Shown: one piece after another, positions 1 to 7,929 of the stretch | Layout: every line of letters starts with the position of its first letter | Numbering within the stretch: the stretch's first letter is position 1 | DNA from: Planctomycetaceae bacterium | GTDB taxonomy: Bacteria; Planctomycetota; Planctomycetia; Pirellulales; Thermoguttaceae | Assembly: GCA_031288765.1 (NCBI GenBank) | Contig: JAITQV010000355.1 | Location: 1-10,645, forward strand | Direction of reading: 5' to 3' | Length of the DNA stretch: 10,645 nucleotides | Program-made: the position numbers and the translations under genes | The notes under the pieces: model-generated | Told to the model about the DNA's origin: nothing | Seen by the model: the letters and a program-made list of their open reading frames with translations, nothing else | The model's database searches: none

Positions 1-103
1 ACGATGGCTCATTTACGCACATGGAAAAACACGCATCTCCTTGAAAATCAAATGATTAAAAGAAGAAAATTGCTAAACGATAAAAAAACAAAATCAACCC
101 CCG

Positions 104-118
104 TTTGAACACCCTACC
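104..118 (-). repeat. 15-bp motif inverted relative to the right end of the window
   Basis: The stretch TTTGAACACCCTACC is the exact reverse complement of GGTAGGGTGTTCAAA at 10613-10627. Here GGTAG/AGGGT occurs only once, while the right copy sits at the end of a five-fold AGGGT run. Beyond the 15 bp, both copies reach a T-rich run TTTTTTTAT within about 10-20 bases when read in the same orientation, so the shared unit may be somewhat longer. It directly adjoins the dispersed repeat starting at 117. Confidence 0.7.
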
Positions 119-243
119 TTGCAGGGCGTAAGACAATACTACTTGCACAATCCGATCCGGCGGTTGCGTTGCGCTTCACCGCCGGTTATGCACATCTCGC
201 CCTACGGGCTTAGGACAAAAAAGCATTCCGCTAAATAAATACT
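117..243 (+). repeat. Dispersed intergenic repeat element, copy 1
   Basis: This element matches the reverse complement of 9572-9665. Shared blocks in order are TTGCAGGGC, AATCCGATCCG (interrupted in copy 2), CGGTTATRCACATCTCG and GGGCTTAGGACAAAAAA, then CATTCC and an AATA-rich end. The ~57 bases from about 181 to 237 differ at only about seven positions from copy 2. Copy 1 has an extra hairpin: CCGGCGGT (157-164) pairs perfectly with ACCGCCGG (178-185) across a 13-base loop, a segment absent from copy 2. It looks like a REP-like or non-autonomous mobile repeat. No transposase is encoded in the window. Confidence 0.7.
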
Positions 244-272
244 CGAAAACTTTAACCGAATTTTTCGTCAAT

Positions 273-361
273 GAGTCCCAACGGCGCAAAATTCCATGGA
301 ATTTCTGTCCCCGGAGTCTCATCGGCGCAAAAGTCCACGGAATTTCTGTTCCCGGAGTTCC
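273..361 (+). repeat. 41-bp tandem duplication plus partial third unit
   Basis: Unit 1 (273-313) and unit 2 (314-354) are both 41 bp and match at 36 of 41 positions, with the start of a third unit (GAGTTCC) at 355-361. Each begins GAGTC, contains CGGCGCAAAA and ends GGAATTTCTGTYCCCG. Unit 1 contains a perfect 14-bp palindrome AATTCCATGGAATT (290-303), which is degraded in unit 2. No coding or regulatory role is evident. Confidence 0.8.
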
Positions 362-452
362 AAAGTAGAGAAATACACAGTGTATTTCATATCTATTCAG
401 TTAGGTCGGAAACTGTTCGCCCGTTTTACGATTAACAATTTTCAAGAATACA

Positions 453-481
453 TTGTTTTTTAACATTGCGTGTTTTAAAAT
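453..481 (+). promoter_or_regulatory. Weak candidate sigma70-type promoter for the metallopeptidase gene
   Basis: TTGTTT (453-458) and TAAAAT (476-481) are separated by 17 bases and lie about 65 bases upstream of the ATG at 548. The -10 matches five of six consensus bases, the -35 only three. The surrounding sequence is AT-rich, so a chance match is quite possible. Confidence 0.25.
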
Positions 482-547
482 AGGACTGTTTTTAAAAGTA
501 TCCCTTATGTGTATTTTCCTTTTATTAGAACAAGGCAACAATAGTTT

Positions 548-2140
548 ATGGTGCGGCAATTTTTTCCGGTTTTTATTTACGCTTCGCTGTTCAATATTTT
601 TCTCAATATCTCTGTTTCAGCACAAAGTAATCCGATAGATCACCTTTCTGTTGATAAGGTTGAGACGCGGAATTTTGAGATTGTCATGGAACGCTCCCTA
701 GAACACCGCCGCCCTACGGCAAAAGAAGTGGGTGTTCTCACCGAACGGCTTTGCGCCTTGCTCGATAAAGTATTTCAAAAATATGCCCCGCAACGTGTTG
801 CGGATGAATTGGAACAACAAAAAATTGCAGAAGCCAAAGGTCAAAAATATATTGTTTCCCAAAAACGCGAAGTCGATTACAACGATCCCAACCGCGTTAT
901 TCCCAAATGCCGGATTTTCATTTTTAACGACCGAACCGGTTATGAAGCCCAATGCCGGTTTGACGAAATCGAACCAAAAGACGAAGGTTATGCCGGTTTT
1001 TTTACAACAAAAAATAATTCCATTTATATGATGCGTTCGTGGTCGTTACAAAGTACAAGGGAAACCATTTTGCATGAAACCACTCATTATTATATGTACA
1101 ATTTTCTTCCCGGCGGCTGGCGTTGTTATCCTAAATGGTTTCACGAAGGTTTGGCGACAATGTACGAACACCACACTTGGAACGGCGATAAATTGGTAAT
1201 CGGTGTTCCGCCTCGTATTCAGCCTTTTGATTCTCCTGCCGCCGGATTAGCCGGTTTGCTTCGTTTTCGTACTTTTTTACAAAATAAAACCGCCCAAACA
1301 ACCCCAACAACAGAACATACCAAACAACCCGTTAAAAAAGAAACAAAAACAGAAACTCCTATTGATCCGGAATTGATTCAGCCTTTTTTGGAAACAATGT
1401 TCACTCAGGAACAATTTCTCAAAGAGGGAATTGTTCTGAAAAATCCGCATGAAGAAATCTCCCACTGTTACGCAATGTATGAAACGTTTGGTCGTTTTTT
1501 AATGGTTGCACGACCGGATCTTCTTGATGCGATTCTTCGTCAGGTTGCCCTTTGGGAAAAAGAAAAGGACAAAACTTTTCCCAAAAAACAATGGTTTATC
1601 GAAGCGTGGAAAAAGACGGCGGCGGAAAAACCTGTAACAGTTGAAGAAATAGGACGTTGGTTACGGAAAAATCAACTCCCGTTCAAGTGGTCGTTTGGCG
1701 ACTGGCAGGATCAAGGCGACCAAATCGCCGGTAAAGCAAAAGAAGAAAAAATCAGCCTCCTCGCAATCAGTAATCCGCAAACATTACCGAAATTTACAAT
1801 CTTTCTGAAAAACGCCGTAACATTTCAAGCAGGTGTTATTATCAATTTTATTGACGAGAAAAATTTTGGTGTTGTGGCGGTTGATCAGGATGGTAATGTT
1901 ATTCAAATGGAAAGACAGCACGATAATTGGAGCAAAGCCAAAATAATCGGTAAAACAACTTCGGTAATGAACCGCCGGAATCCTTATCCGAACGGATTAA
2001 CATTTCAGTTTTCCGTAATGTTGCAAAATAAAATGCTTGTTGTCGGAATCAATAACACGCCGGTTGGTACGTGGGTTAAAAATCCAAAAGCAAGTTGCGG
2101 ATTTTTCCTTGGCGGTGCGGAAGCGGTTTTTACGTATTGA
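548..2140 (+). CDS. Secreted HExxH zinc-metallopeptidase-like protein (DUF1570/peptidase MA-like) with C-terminal beta-sandwich-like region
   Basis: This 530-residue protein probably acts outside the cytoplasm. Residues 1-25 form a signal peptide with a likely cut after SVSA. The zinc-binding motif HETTH is at 176-180, and HEG at 199-201 follows a Trp-Phe pair, so Glu200 is the likely third ligand, as in gluzincin peptidases of the MA-like/DUF1570 type found in planctomycetes. Residues about 250-275 form a Thr/Lys/Glu-rich linker. Residues about 420-530 are rich in alternating hydrophobics (GVIINF, FGVVAVD) and resemble a jelly-roll domain of the DUF1080/concanavalin type; this is inference. 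The ATG is the first possible start, because an in-frame TAG lies at 542-544. The ribosome site is weak (AAGG at 532-535, 12 bases away). A strong terminator follows, so the gene is probably transcribed alone. The substrate is unknown. Confidence 0.85.
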   Translation: MVRQFFPVFIYASLFNIFLNISVSAQSNPIDHLSVDKVETRNFEIVMERSLEHRRPTAKEVGVLTERLCALLDKVFQKYAPQRVADELEQQKIAEAKGQKYIVSQKREVDYNDPNRVIPKCRIFIFNDRTGYEAQCRFDEIEPKDEGYAGFFTTKNNSIYMMRSWSLQSTRETILHETTHYYMYNFLPGGWRCYPKWFHEGLATMYEHHTWNGDKLVIGVPPRIQPFDSPAAGLAGLLRFRTFLQNKTAQTTPTTEHTKQPVKKETKTETPIDPELIQPFLETMFTQEQFLKEGIVLKNPHEEISHCYAMYETFGRFLMVARPDLLDAILRQVALWEKEKDKTFPKKQWFIEAWKKTAAEKPVTVEEIGRWLRKNQLPFKWSFGDWQDQGDQIAGKAKEEKISLLAISNPQTLPKFTIFLKNAVTFQAGVIINFIDEKNFGVVAVDQDGNVIQMERQHDNWSKAKIIGKTTSVMNRRNPYPNGLTFQFSVMLQNKMLVVGINNTPVGTWVKNPKASCGFFLGGAEAVFTY

Positions 2141-2202
2141 TAATTCATCTGCGGATAGTAATCGTCTTAACGGTCAATGGAAAAATCGCGGGATACCAAA
2201 TG

Positions 2203-2240
2203 ACAAACGGAACACTACAAAGTGTTCCGTTTTCGTTTGT
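2203..2240 (+). terminator. Rho-independent terminator after the metallopeptidase gene
   Basis: AAACGGAACACT (2205-2216) pairs perfectly over 12 bp with AGTGTTCCGTTT (2221-2232), with an ACAA loop. The downstream arm ends in a T-run (TTTT) and is followed by CGTTTGT. It sits about 65 bases after the stop codon at 2138-2140. The mirror A-run before the stem means it may also work on the minus strand. Confidence 0.8.
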
Positions 2241-2421
2241 ACATGACCGTTAAATTATTTTGCCCCAATTGCTGCAAATCTTCTAAATCAAATCCTTTCA
2301 AGTTCTTGCAATGAATAAAACGATAAATTCAAGAAACCATGTTTTAAAATAATCTGCAAAATAGTCTGTGTTTTCGGAATGGTGTCTTGAAGCAAGTGCG
2401 GTTGCCGATAAAAAAGGGCGA

Positions 2422-2449
2422 TTGCTATTTTGTGTAAGTAACTTATGAT
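2422..2449 (+). promoter_or_regulatory. Candidate sigma70-type promoter for the FN3 giant gene
   Basis: TTGCTA (2422-2427) and TATGAT (2444-2449) are spaced by 16 bases. The -10 matches five of six consensus bases and the -35 four of six. It would give a leader of roughly 60 bases before the ATG at 2519. It lies after the upstream terminator, which fits independent transcription. Confidence 0.35.
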
Positions 2450-2505
2450 TCCGAACTTGCGTTATTGCGGCGTATTAATTTTCCGCCCCTAATCTATTAA
2501 AGTGT

Positions 2506-2510
2506 GAAAG
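2506..2510 (+). promoter_or_regulatory. Ribosome binding site deciding the start of the FN3 giant gene
   Basis: GAAAG (2506-2510) lies 8 bases before the ATG at 2519. The alternative GTG at 2504 overlaps this motif and has no purine-rich stretch in front of it. The next ATG at 2531 is preceded by GCGTTTTTT, also without a site. This makes 2519 the best supported start, though the motif is only a partial match. Confidence 0.45.
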
Positions 2511-2518
2511 TAAATGTT

Positions 2519-5500
2519 ATGGCGTTTTTTATGAAAAATAAAAATCGGGCGACCAAACGGTTGCTTCAAATTGAATCACTGGAACAGCGGGAGATGTTAA
2601 CGGTTGCTCCGCTTCTCTATTCTATTTACAGCGAACAATCGCAATATTCTACCGATTTTAACACGGAAGCCATTGCGGCTCCGACGGCTTCCGATCAAAC
2701 CGCAAGCAGTATTAAACTGACATGGAACGCGGCAACATTGACCGGACTTCGACCGGAAGAACCTTTCAAAGTTGAACGTTCCGCCATCGACTCCGCCGGA
2801 AACGAAAAATGGACGCAAATCGGTACGGATATTCCATACAGTTACACAATTGGGAACGGGACGTATTCTTGTGAACTCAAAGGATTGACGGCGTCAACCG
2901 AATACAAATTGCGTATTTCATTTAGTTCCACAGTGTTGGGACGCGGTTATACCGAAGCGGTTACAGTTTCAACTCTCAGCAGTGAAATCAAAGCCGAAGC
3001 GGTTTCCTCCACTTCCATTAAACTTTCGTGGAATATTGCCGGAAAAACGGGAACATTATTTACGGTTAAAAAGCGTCTTGCCGGAACAACAGCATGGGAA
3101 GATACCGGCATCACGGTGAAAGCCGACGGCTCCGCAACTGTAACCAAAACTTGTACCGTTGATTATTTAGACCCTGCTAAAAAATATGAGTTTCAGATTG
3201 TCTATTACGATACAAACAGTTTTTCCCGATCAAGTCAAGTTACGGAATGTTCGACATTGTATGTATTGACGGCTTCCAACAATACGCTTAATTCGGTCAA
3301 CCTTTCTTGGAATGCCGCAATGGGCGGAACATCGCACGAAGTTCAGATTTACACCGGAACCGCCAAACCAACGGCAACCGCAACTTGGACAAAAGCTGCT
3401 GCGGAAAATGTCGGTTCCAATGAATATAAAGTTACAGGTCTTAAAGAAAATGCCTCATATTATTTCCGTGTCCGCTACATCGTTACGGAAAACGGCGAAG
3501 CTGTTACAAAGTACACCGATATATTGAGTTATTCATCGCCAACAAGTATTAAACTGACCAACGTAACGGAAAATTCGATTGAGGTGTCCTGGACATTCGG
3601 AGTTCAAAGCGGAACATCCTGTTATATTCAAACCAGCGCAACCGGAGCAGAGGGAACATGGAGCGATTATCCTGGAGCCAATACGGTCAACAAATCGTAC
3701 ACATTGAAAAATCTTGATTCCGGCAAAGAATATTACATACGTGTCCGTTATTATTCGCCTGCCGCGGTAGAATCATTTTCCGCTGCGGAACGAATCGCTA
3801 CCGGTATTGCTACGAAATTAGATAGTGTCACGGAAAATTCCGCCGCAATTTCGTGGAATATTCCCGGTCTCTCAACTCCCGTCAATATCCAACGTTGCGA
3901 CGGTTCTCTTGATCCTGTAATTGATACGAATTGGCGGACAATTGCAACAAATATTTCGGGAACGTCTTATATTAACAACAATATCGGTTCAAGCAACAAA
4001 TATTATTACCGCGTTTCTTACGAATCCGGCGGAGAAACAAAATACACGATTTATGTTACCGCTTTGACTATTGGAACGGTAACTGTTTCGGAACCGTCGT
4101 TGGATACGGTAAAACTCGATTGGAATTTTAAACCGAAACAAGGCGCCAATCTAATTGTACAACAATATCGGGGAAATTCCGTACCAACATCGGATTCGGC
4201 GTGGGGAACTGCTTCCGTAACATTAGACACCGACAATCAGGGATGTACGGTTAAAAATCTTACACCGGGATTGAATTATTTTTTCCGCGTCCGTTATACA
4301 TCAGAACTGGGAACGGAAGTGCAAACAACAAACGCAACAAAAATAGTGATGACCGTCGGAACAAACTTGATTGCTTCCGAAACAAATGCGGAATCGGTTA
4401 CACTGCGTTGGGCGAAAACCGGATTTACTCAACAGAAAGACAAAAATTTCACAATTTATAAACGTGATCTATCCGGTGCAAACGGCACAAATAGTAATTG
4501 GTACGAAATCGCAACCATCAACTCCGATCAAAATACTTATACTGTTACAAATCTTTGGGGTGATACGCAATATCAGTTCAAAATCGGTTATCAGGGCGAA
4601 TCGGAAAGTCAAGCAGTTTCATCGGTATTAGATCTGACGACCAAACCTTACACGGTTGATATTTTGAATTTGTCACAAGATTCCGCACAACTTCAATGGA
4701 CATTCAGTACCGACAAAGACCTTGCGAGCAATACTTCGGCAACCGGAGACGGTAATGGAGTTTATATTGTTCAAAAATATCTCGGAAATGGTGAACCGAG
4801 CGAAACGGAACGATTATTGGCAGTTAATGATACGAATTGGACGAACGTTGGAACAAGTCCTCATAATATGACACCAACACCGCGTTACAATTTAACCGGT
4901 TTGACAAAAAATACAACTTATTATTACCGTATTGTCTATACTTATCGTACAGGCGATATTACAGATGGTCCCGGTTCTACTTATGTTGTTCCGTTGGAAA
5001 CGAAGTTTTCTGAAATTGTTACTGTAAAAACCAAAAGCGACCTTTGGACAACCAGTACAGGAGCGCATTCCGTCAATCTTGCATGGGAAGCAAAAAGCCT
5101 TAACAGCGGAACACAATATTCCGTACAATATCGAATTAAAGCAGCCGGAATATGGACAACCGCAAGCAGCACGGTTTCGGCAACATCATATATGTGCGAT
5201 AATTTACTTGCCGACACGGCATACGAATTTCGTATTCTGTACAACGGCAGCAGCGAAACAGCAACTATAGAAACAAAAACATCAAAAAGTATTTTATCTG
5301 CCGTTTCCAAAGAGCTTGGTATCGGAACCGCTTCGGTGACAATTGAAATGAAAACCGTTACCGGTGAATCGGTTTTTGTACTTTATTATAGACCGAAAGG
5401 CGAAGAGTCCGATCCATGGTCGCAAAACACATCGCCTGGAACAAGCAGCGGAACTGTTTCATTCCAATTGACACTCATACCGGAAACAGAGTACGAGTTC

Positions 5501-7708
5501 AAAATCGTTTATAATTCCAATTCTGTTTCACACGAATCGGAAATTAAATTTGTTTCATTATCCGACGATTTAATGCCGTCCAATGTTTCAGGAAGTTCGA
5601 TAACGATTCGTTGGGATGATTCCAGTTTTTCCGATAAACGTTCAGGATCATCGTATATTCTTCAATATCGTGTTACGGGAAGCGGAGCCGTTTGGTCAAC
5701 CGCACCGGCTCCATCAAACAACTCCTCCACTGTCAATAATTTATCCGCCAATACGGAATATGAATTTCGTGTTCAATACACAACAGACGGCGGCGCAACT
5801 GCCTATTCAACAATCAAAACCGCCCGAACCAAACAACCGGTTATCAGCGTGTCCGCGCCGCAAGTCGGAAAAGTAAAATTGGCATGGACATTCGAAAGCG
5901 TTGACGGTTACAAAATTCAGTATAAAGATGATGCCGGTACTTGGGTTGACGCTGCAACAATTTCTACAAATTCGTTGCGGGAAACTACTATCGACAATTT
6001 GAAAGCGAAAACCGATTATATTTTCCGTATCGCTTATAAAACGGCGCAATCGGGAACAGATTATGTCTATTCTGATGAAGCGGAAATAACAACACTTGGC
6101 GGGTTTTCGGTGGTTGAAAATTCTACGGGTTCGCAAAGTATTACGGTTAAGTGGGATTACGTAACGGACTCAACTTACCGTCTACAGTATAAAACAAAAG
6201 GAGCACAAATTTGGATTGAAACGATTCCCGACATTCCATCGTCAACGAAAGAATACATGTTTACCGCATTGGAACCGGGGAATGATTATACAATTCAATT
6301 GACTTATTTTGACGGTACGGAAAAACATGATGAACTTAATACGGCAACAACAAAAACGGCTCCCGAAACTCCAACCGGTTTGTCTGTTTCGGAAATCACA
6401 AACAGCGGAGCCAAAATCACATGGATGGATAACAGCATATACGAAGATGATTACATAATTGAAACAACAAACAATGTAACCGGAAATGTCGTCAAAACAT
6501 CAATTGGTCTGGGTTTGGGAGCCGATGTGATGACTTACACATTGACTAATCTTGATACGAAAATATCTTATACGGTTAAGGTGTATGCGAAGAATACGGA
6601 AGGTTCTTCGACAGTTATTCAGACGACTTTTACGACGCTTGATGTTAAACGTCCTGCGGCGGTAACAACGGTGAAAGCAGCAGCAACACCAAAATCAATT
6701 ACGCTATCGTGGAAAATTAAATCCGTAACCGATATACCTGATCCGAATAAATTTCGGATTGAATATTATGATGACAAAGATAAAAACAGAGAAAAACTCT
6801 GGTATGAAGTTCAAGGGCTTAGCAGCGCGGTTGTTTATGACAGCGCAACACAAACATATTCTTGTACGATTTCCAATAGTTTTGTAATCGGTGATTCGTT
6901 GACGGTAACTTTGGAAAACAAGACGGCGTATCAATTCCGAATTATTGCGTTAGCGCCTAACTCAACTTTCGGCGATGCTGCGGCAACATCGATCAAGGCA
7001 ACAACTGCAGCGTTGGTTGTTCCTTCGAGTCTTTCGACAAAGAATATTACCTTGACAACGGCAACTGTCAGTTTTAAGGATACGGATAAAAATGTCGGCT
7101 CTTCCGAAAAAGTCTATACATTGTATTACGCAGCGGGAACAAAAAAGTACAGTAAATGGGAAGATGTTCCTGCGGCGGAAATTCAATCTGTTACAGTTCC
7201 TTCTGACAAATTATCTTATGATTTGACAGGATTAAAGGCGGAAACAGTTTATACGTATATTATTGAATCGGATTATTTGGGACAGAAAACAGCTACAAAA
7301 ACAAGCAGTTTCACCACTTCAAAATTGCCGGCTGCAACAACAATTAAGGGCGGATACACATTAGTTTCAAACAAATATTCGTTCCTGCTTTCGTGGAAAG
7401 TACCGGCGTCGAAAGTGTTGTCGGCGAATATAACGATTCAATATGCTCTTGAAGTTTCAGCATCAGGTAAAAAGGACACATTCATAAGACTGTCATCATC
7501 AGCGGTAGGAACATCGTCTTCGGGACTAAAATACGCAACGTTTTCATTTTCCGATGTTATCAAGTTATTAGCGAACAACAATTATGATGTGTCAACGAAA
7601 GTCAGTGCGTTATCATTCCGCGTTGCCGGCACTTTTGTAGAAAACAACACAACAGTGGGAACATCCTATTCGTCGGTAGGACGTGTTACATTACCGAAAT
7701 TTGTGTAA
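2519..7708 (+). CDS. Giant secreted protein of about 17 tandem fibronectin type III-like modules with planctomycete LEPR-type N-terminal motif
   Basis: This 1,729-residue protein is probably an extracellular adhesin or scaffold. Residues about 9-27 are basic, then carry RLLQIESLEQREML, the motif at the N-terminus of large exported planctomycete proteins (LEPR-XLL/planctomycete extracellular type). There is no hydrophobic signal peptide. The rest is about 17 FN3-like modules. Each has a B-strand Trp in a pattern such as SIKLSW and an F-strand Tyr pattern such as YYFRVRY. The Trps lie at about 69, 171, 264, 358, 446, 535, 631, 727, 856, 1032, 1123, 1212, 1302, 1398 and 1626. Two modules, near 944 and 1519, lack the Trp. 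Spacing is mostly 88-107, with longer modules near 727-856 and 1398-1519. No catalytic domain, LPxTG-type anchor, dockerin or C-terminal membrane segment is visible. An in-frame GTG at 2504 would add five residues. It has its own candidate promoter and converges on the GH13 gene. Confidence 0.92.
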   Translation: MAFFMKNKNRATKRLLQIESLEQREMLTVAPLLYSIYSEQSQYSTDFNTEAIAAPTASDQTASSIKLTWNAATLTGLRPEEPFKVERSAIDSAGNEKWTQIGTDIPYSYTIGNGTYSCELKGLTASTEYKLRISFSSTVLGRGYTEAVTVSTLSSEIKAEAVSSTSIKLSWNIAGKTGTLFTVKKRLAGTTAWEDTGITVKADGSATVTKTCTVDYLDPAKKYEFQIVYYDTNSFSRSSQVTECSTLYVLTASNNTLNSVNLSWNAAMGGTSHEVQIYTGTAKPTATATWTKAAAENVGSNEYKVTGLKENASYYFRVRYIVTENGEAVTKYTDILSYSSPTSIKLTNVTENSIEVSWTFGVQSGTSCYIQTSATGAEGTWSDYPGANTVNKSYTLKNLDSGKEYYIRVRYYSPAAVESFSAAERIATGIATKLDSVTENSAAISWNIPGLSTPVNIQRCDGSLDPVIDTNWRTIATNISGTSYINNNIGSSNKYYYRVSYESGGETKYTIYVTALTIGTVTVSEPSLDTVKLDWNFKPKQGANLIVQQYRGNSVPTSDSAWGTASVTLDTDNQGCTVKNLTPGLNYFFRVRYTSELGTEVQTTNATKIVMTVGTNLIASETNAESVTLRWAKTGFTQQKDKNFTIYKRDLSGANGTNSNWYEIATINSDQNTYTVTNLWGDTQYQFKIGYQGESESQAVSSVLDLTTKPYTVDILNLSQDSAQLQWTFSTDKDLASNTSATGDGNGVYIVQKYLGNGEPSETERLLAVNDTNWTNVGTSPHNMTPTPRYNLTGLTKNTTYYYRIVYTYRTGDITDGPGSTYVVPLETKFSEIVTVKTKSDLWTTSTGAHSVNLAWEAKSLNSGTQYSVQYRIKAAGIWTTASSTVSATSYMCDNLLADTAYEFRILYNGSSETATIETKTSKSILSAVSKELGIGTASVTIEMKTVTGESVFVLYYRPKGEESDPWSQNTSPGTSSGTVSFQLTLIPETEYEFKIVYNSNSVSHESEIKFVSLSDDLMPSNVSGSSITIRWDDSSFSDKRSGSSYILQYRVTGSGAVWSTAPAPSNNSSTVNNLSANTEYEFRVQYTTDGGATAYSTIKTARTKQPVISVSAPQVGKVKLAWTFESVDGYKIQYKDDAGTWVDAATISTNSLRETTIDNLKAKTDYIFRIAYKTAQSGTDYVYSDEAEITTLGGFSVVENSTGSQSITVKWDYVTDSTYRLQYKTKGAQIWIETIPDIPSSTKEYMFTALEPGNDYTIQLTYFDGTEKHDELNTATTKTAPETPTGLSVSEITNSGAKITWMDNSIYEDDYIIETTNNVTGNVVKTSIGLGLGADVMTYTLTNLDTKISYTVKVYAKNTEGSSTVIQTTFTTLDVKRPAAVTTVKAAATPKSITLSWKIKSVTDIPDPNKFRIEYYDDKDKNREKLWYEVQGLSSAVVYDSATQTYSCTISNSFVIGDSLTVTLENKTAYQFRIIALAPNSTFGDAAATSIKATTAALVVPSSLSTKNITLTTATVSFKDTDKNVGSSEKVYTLYYAAGTKKYSKWEDVPAAEIQSVTVPSDKLSYDLTGLKAETVYTYIIESDYLGQKTATKTSSFTTSKLPAATTIKGGYTLVSNKYSFLLSWKVPASKVLSANITIQYALEVSASGKKDTFIRLSSSAVGTSSSGLKYATFSFSDVIKLLANNNYDVSTKVSALSFRVAGTFVENNTTVGTSYSSVGRVTLPKFV

Positions 7709-7761
7709 GAATTTGTTTAAGATTTATTTGAAATTTATTGTAACCGTTCATGCAAATGAAT

Positions 7762-7797
7762 AAAAAGCAGGCAACCTTTCTCCGAAACATTGCCTGC
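7762..7797 (-). terminator. Hairpin terminator between convergent genes, best for the minus-strand GH13 gene
   Basis: GCAGGCAA (7767-7774) pairs with TTGCCTGC (7790-7797) over 8 bp with a 15-base loop. Read on the minus strand, the stem is followed at once by TTTTT (7766-7762), the classic layout for terminating the GH13 gene that ends at 7930. On the plus strand it is followed by CTTCTGT, a weaker tract, but it may still help end the FN3 transcript about 60 bases after its stop codon. Confidence 0.7.
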
Positions 7798-7929
7798 CTT
7801 CTGTAAATTTACGAACAATTACTTATTTTTGCTGTGTGTTTTGTGAATTTTTGTTTAACAGTTGTATGGTTTTTTGATCCGGTTTTCCGTTGAAAAATTA
7901 CAAAAAGTAAAATAGACAATTACAAAAAT

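Larger units (their letters stand above)
1..547. other. Left intergenic region, repeat-rich, no supported gene
   Basis: No convincing gene lies here. One plus frame is open from the window edge to a TGA at 106-108 (35 codons), but its end runs into a repeat and it has no recognisable motif, so a truncated 3' gene end is possible but unproven. On the minus strand a purine-rich AAGGAG (37-42) precedes an ATG at 22-20 by 14 bases, too far for a normal ribosome site and too near the edge to judge. The rest holds a dispersed repeat (104-243), a 41-bp tandem duplication (273-361) and a weak promoter candidate for the next gene. Confidence 0.6.
2141..2503. other. Intergenic region between metallopeptidase and FN3 giant genes
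   Basis: About 360 bases without a supported gene. It contains a strong hairpin terminator (2203-2240) enclosed by an outer 10-bp inverted repeat (2167-2176 with 2244-2253), and a candidate promoter at 2422-2449 for the downstream giant gene. The intervening 2254-2420 is AT-rich with no recognisable RNA gene or motif. Confidence 0.6.

Noticed and set aside
1..108. 3' end of a gene entering from the left (35 codons to a TGA at 106-108)
   Set aside because: The frame ends inside a repeat shared with the right flank, and other frames are also short and open; there is nothing to support a particular one.
453..638. 61-codon plus-strand open frame overlapping the metallopeptidase start
   Set aside because: It overlaps the signal-peptide region of the real gene in another frame and has no domain signal; its hydrophobic look comes from T-rich DNA.
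4981..5310. Minus-strand open frames inside the FN3 gene (for example 109 codons)
   Set aside because: They lie wholly within the clearly coding plus-strand frame, which has module-by-module FN3 conservation.
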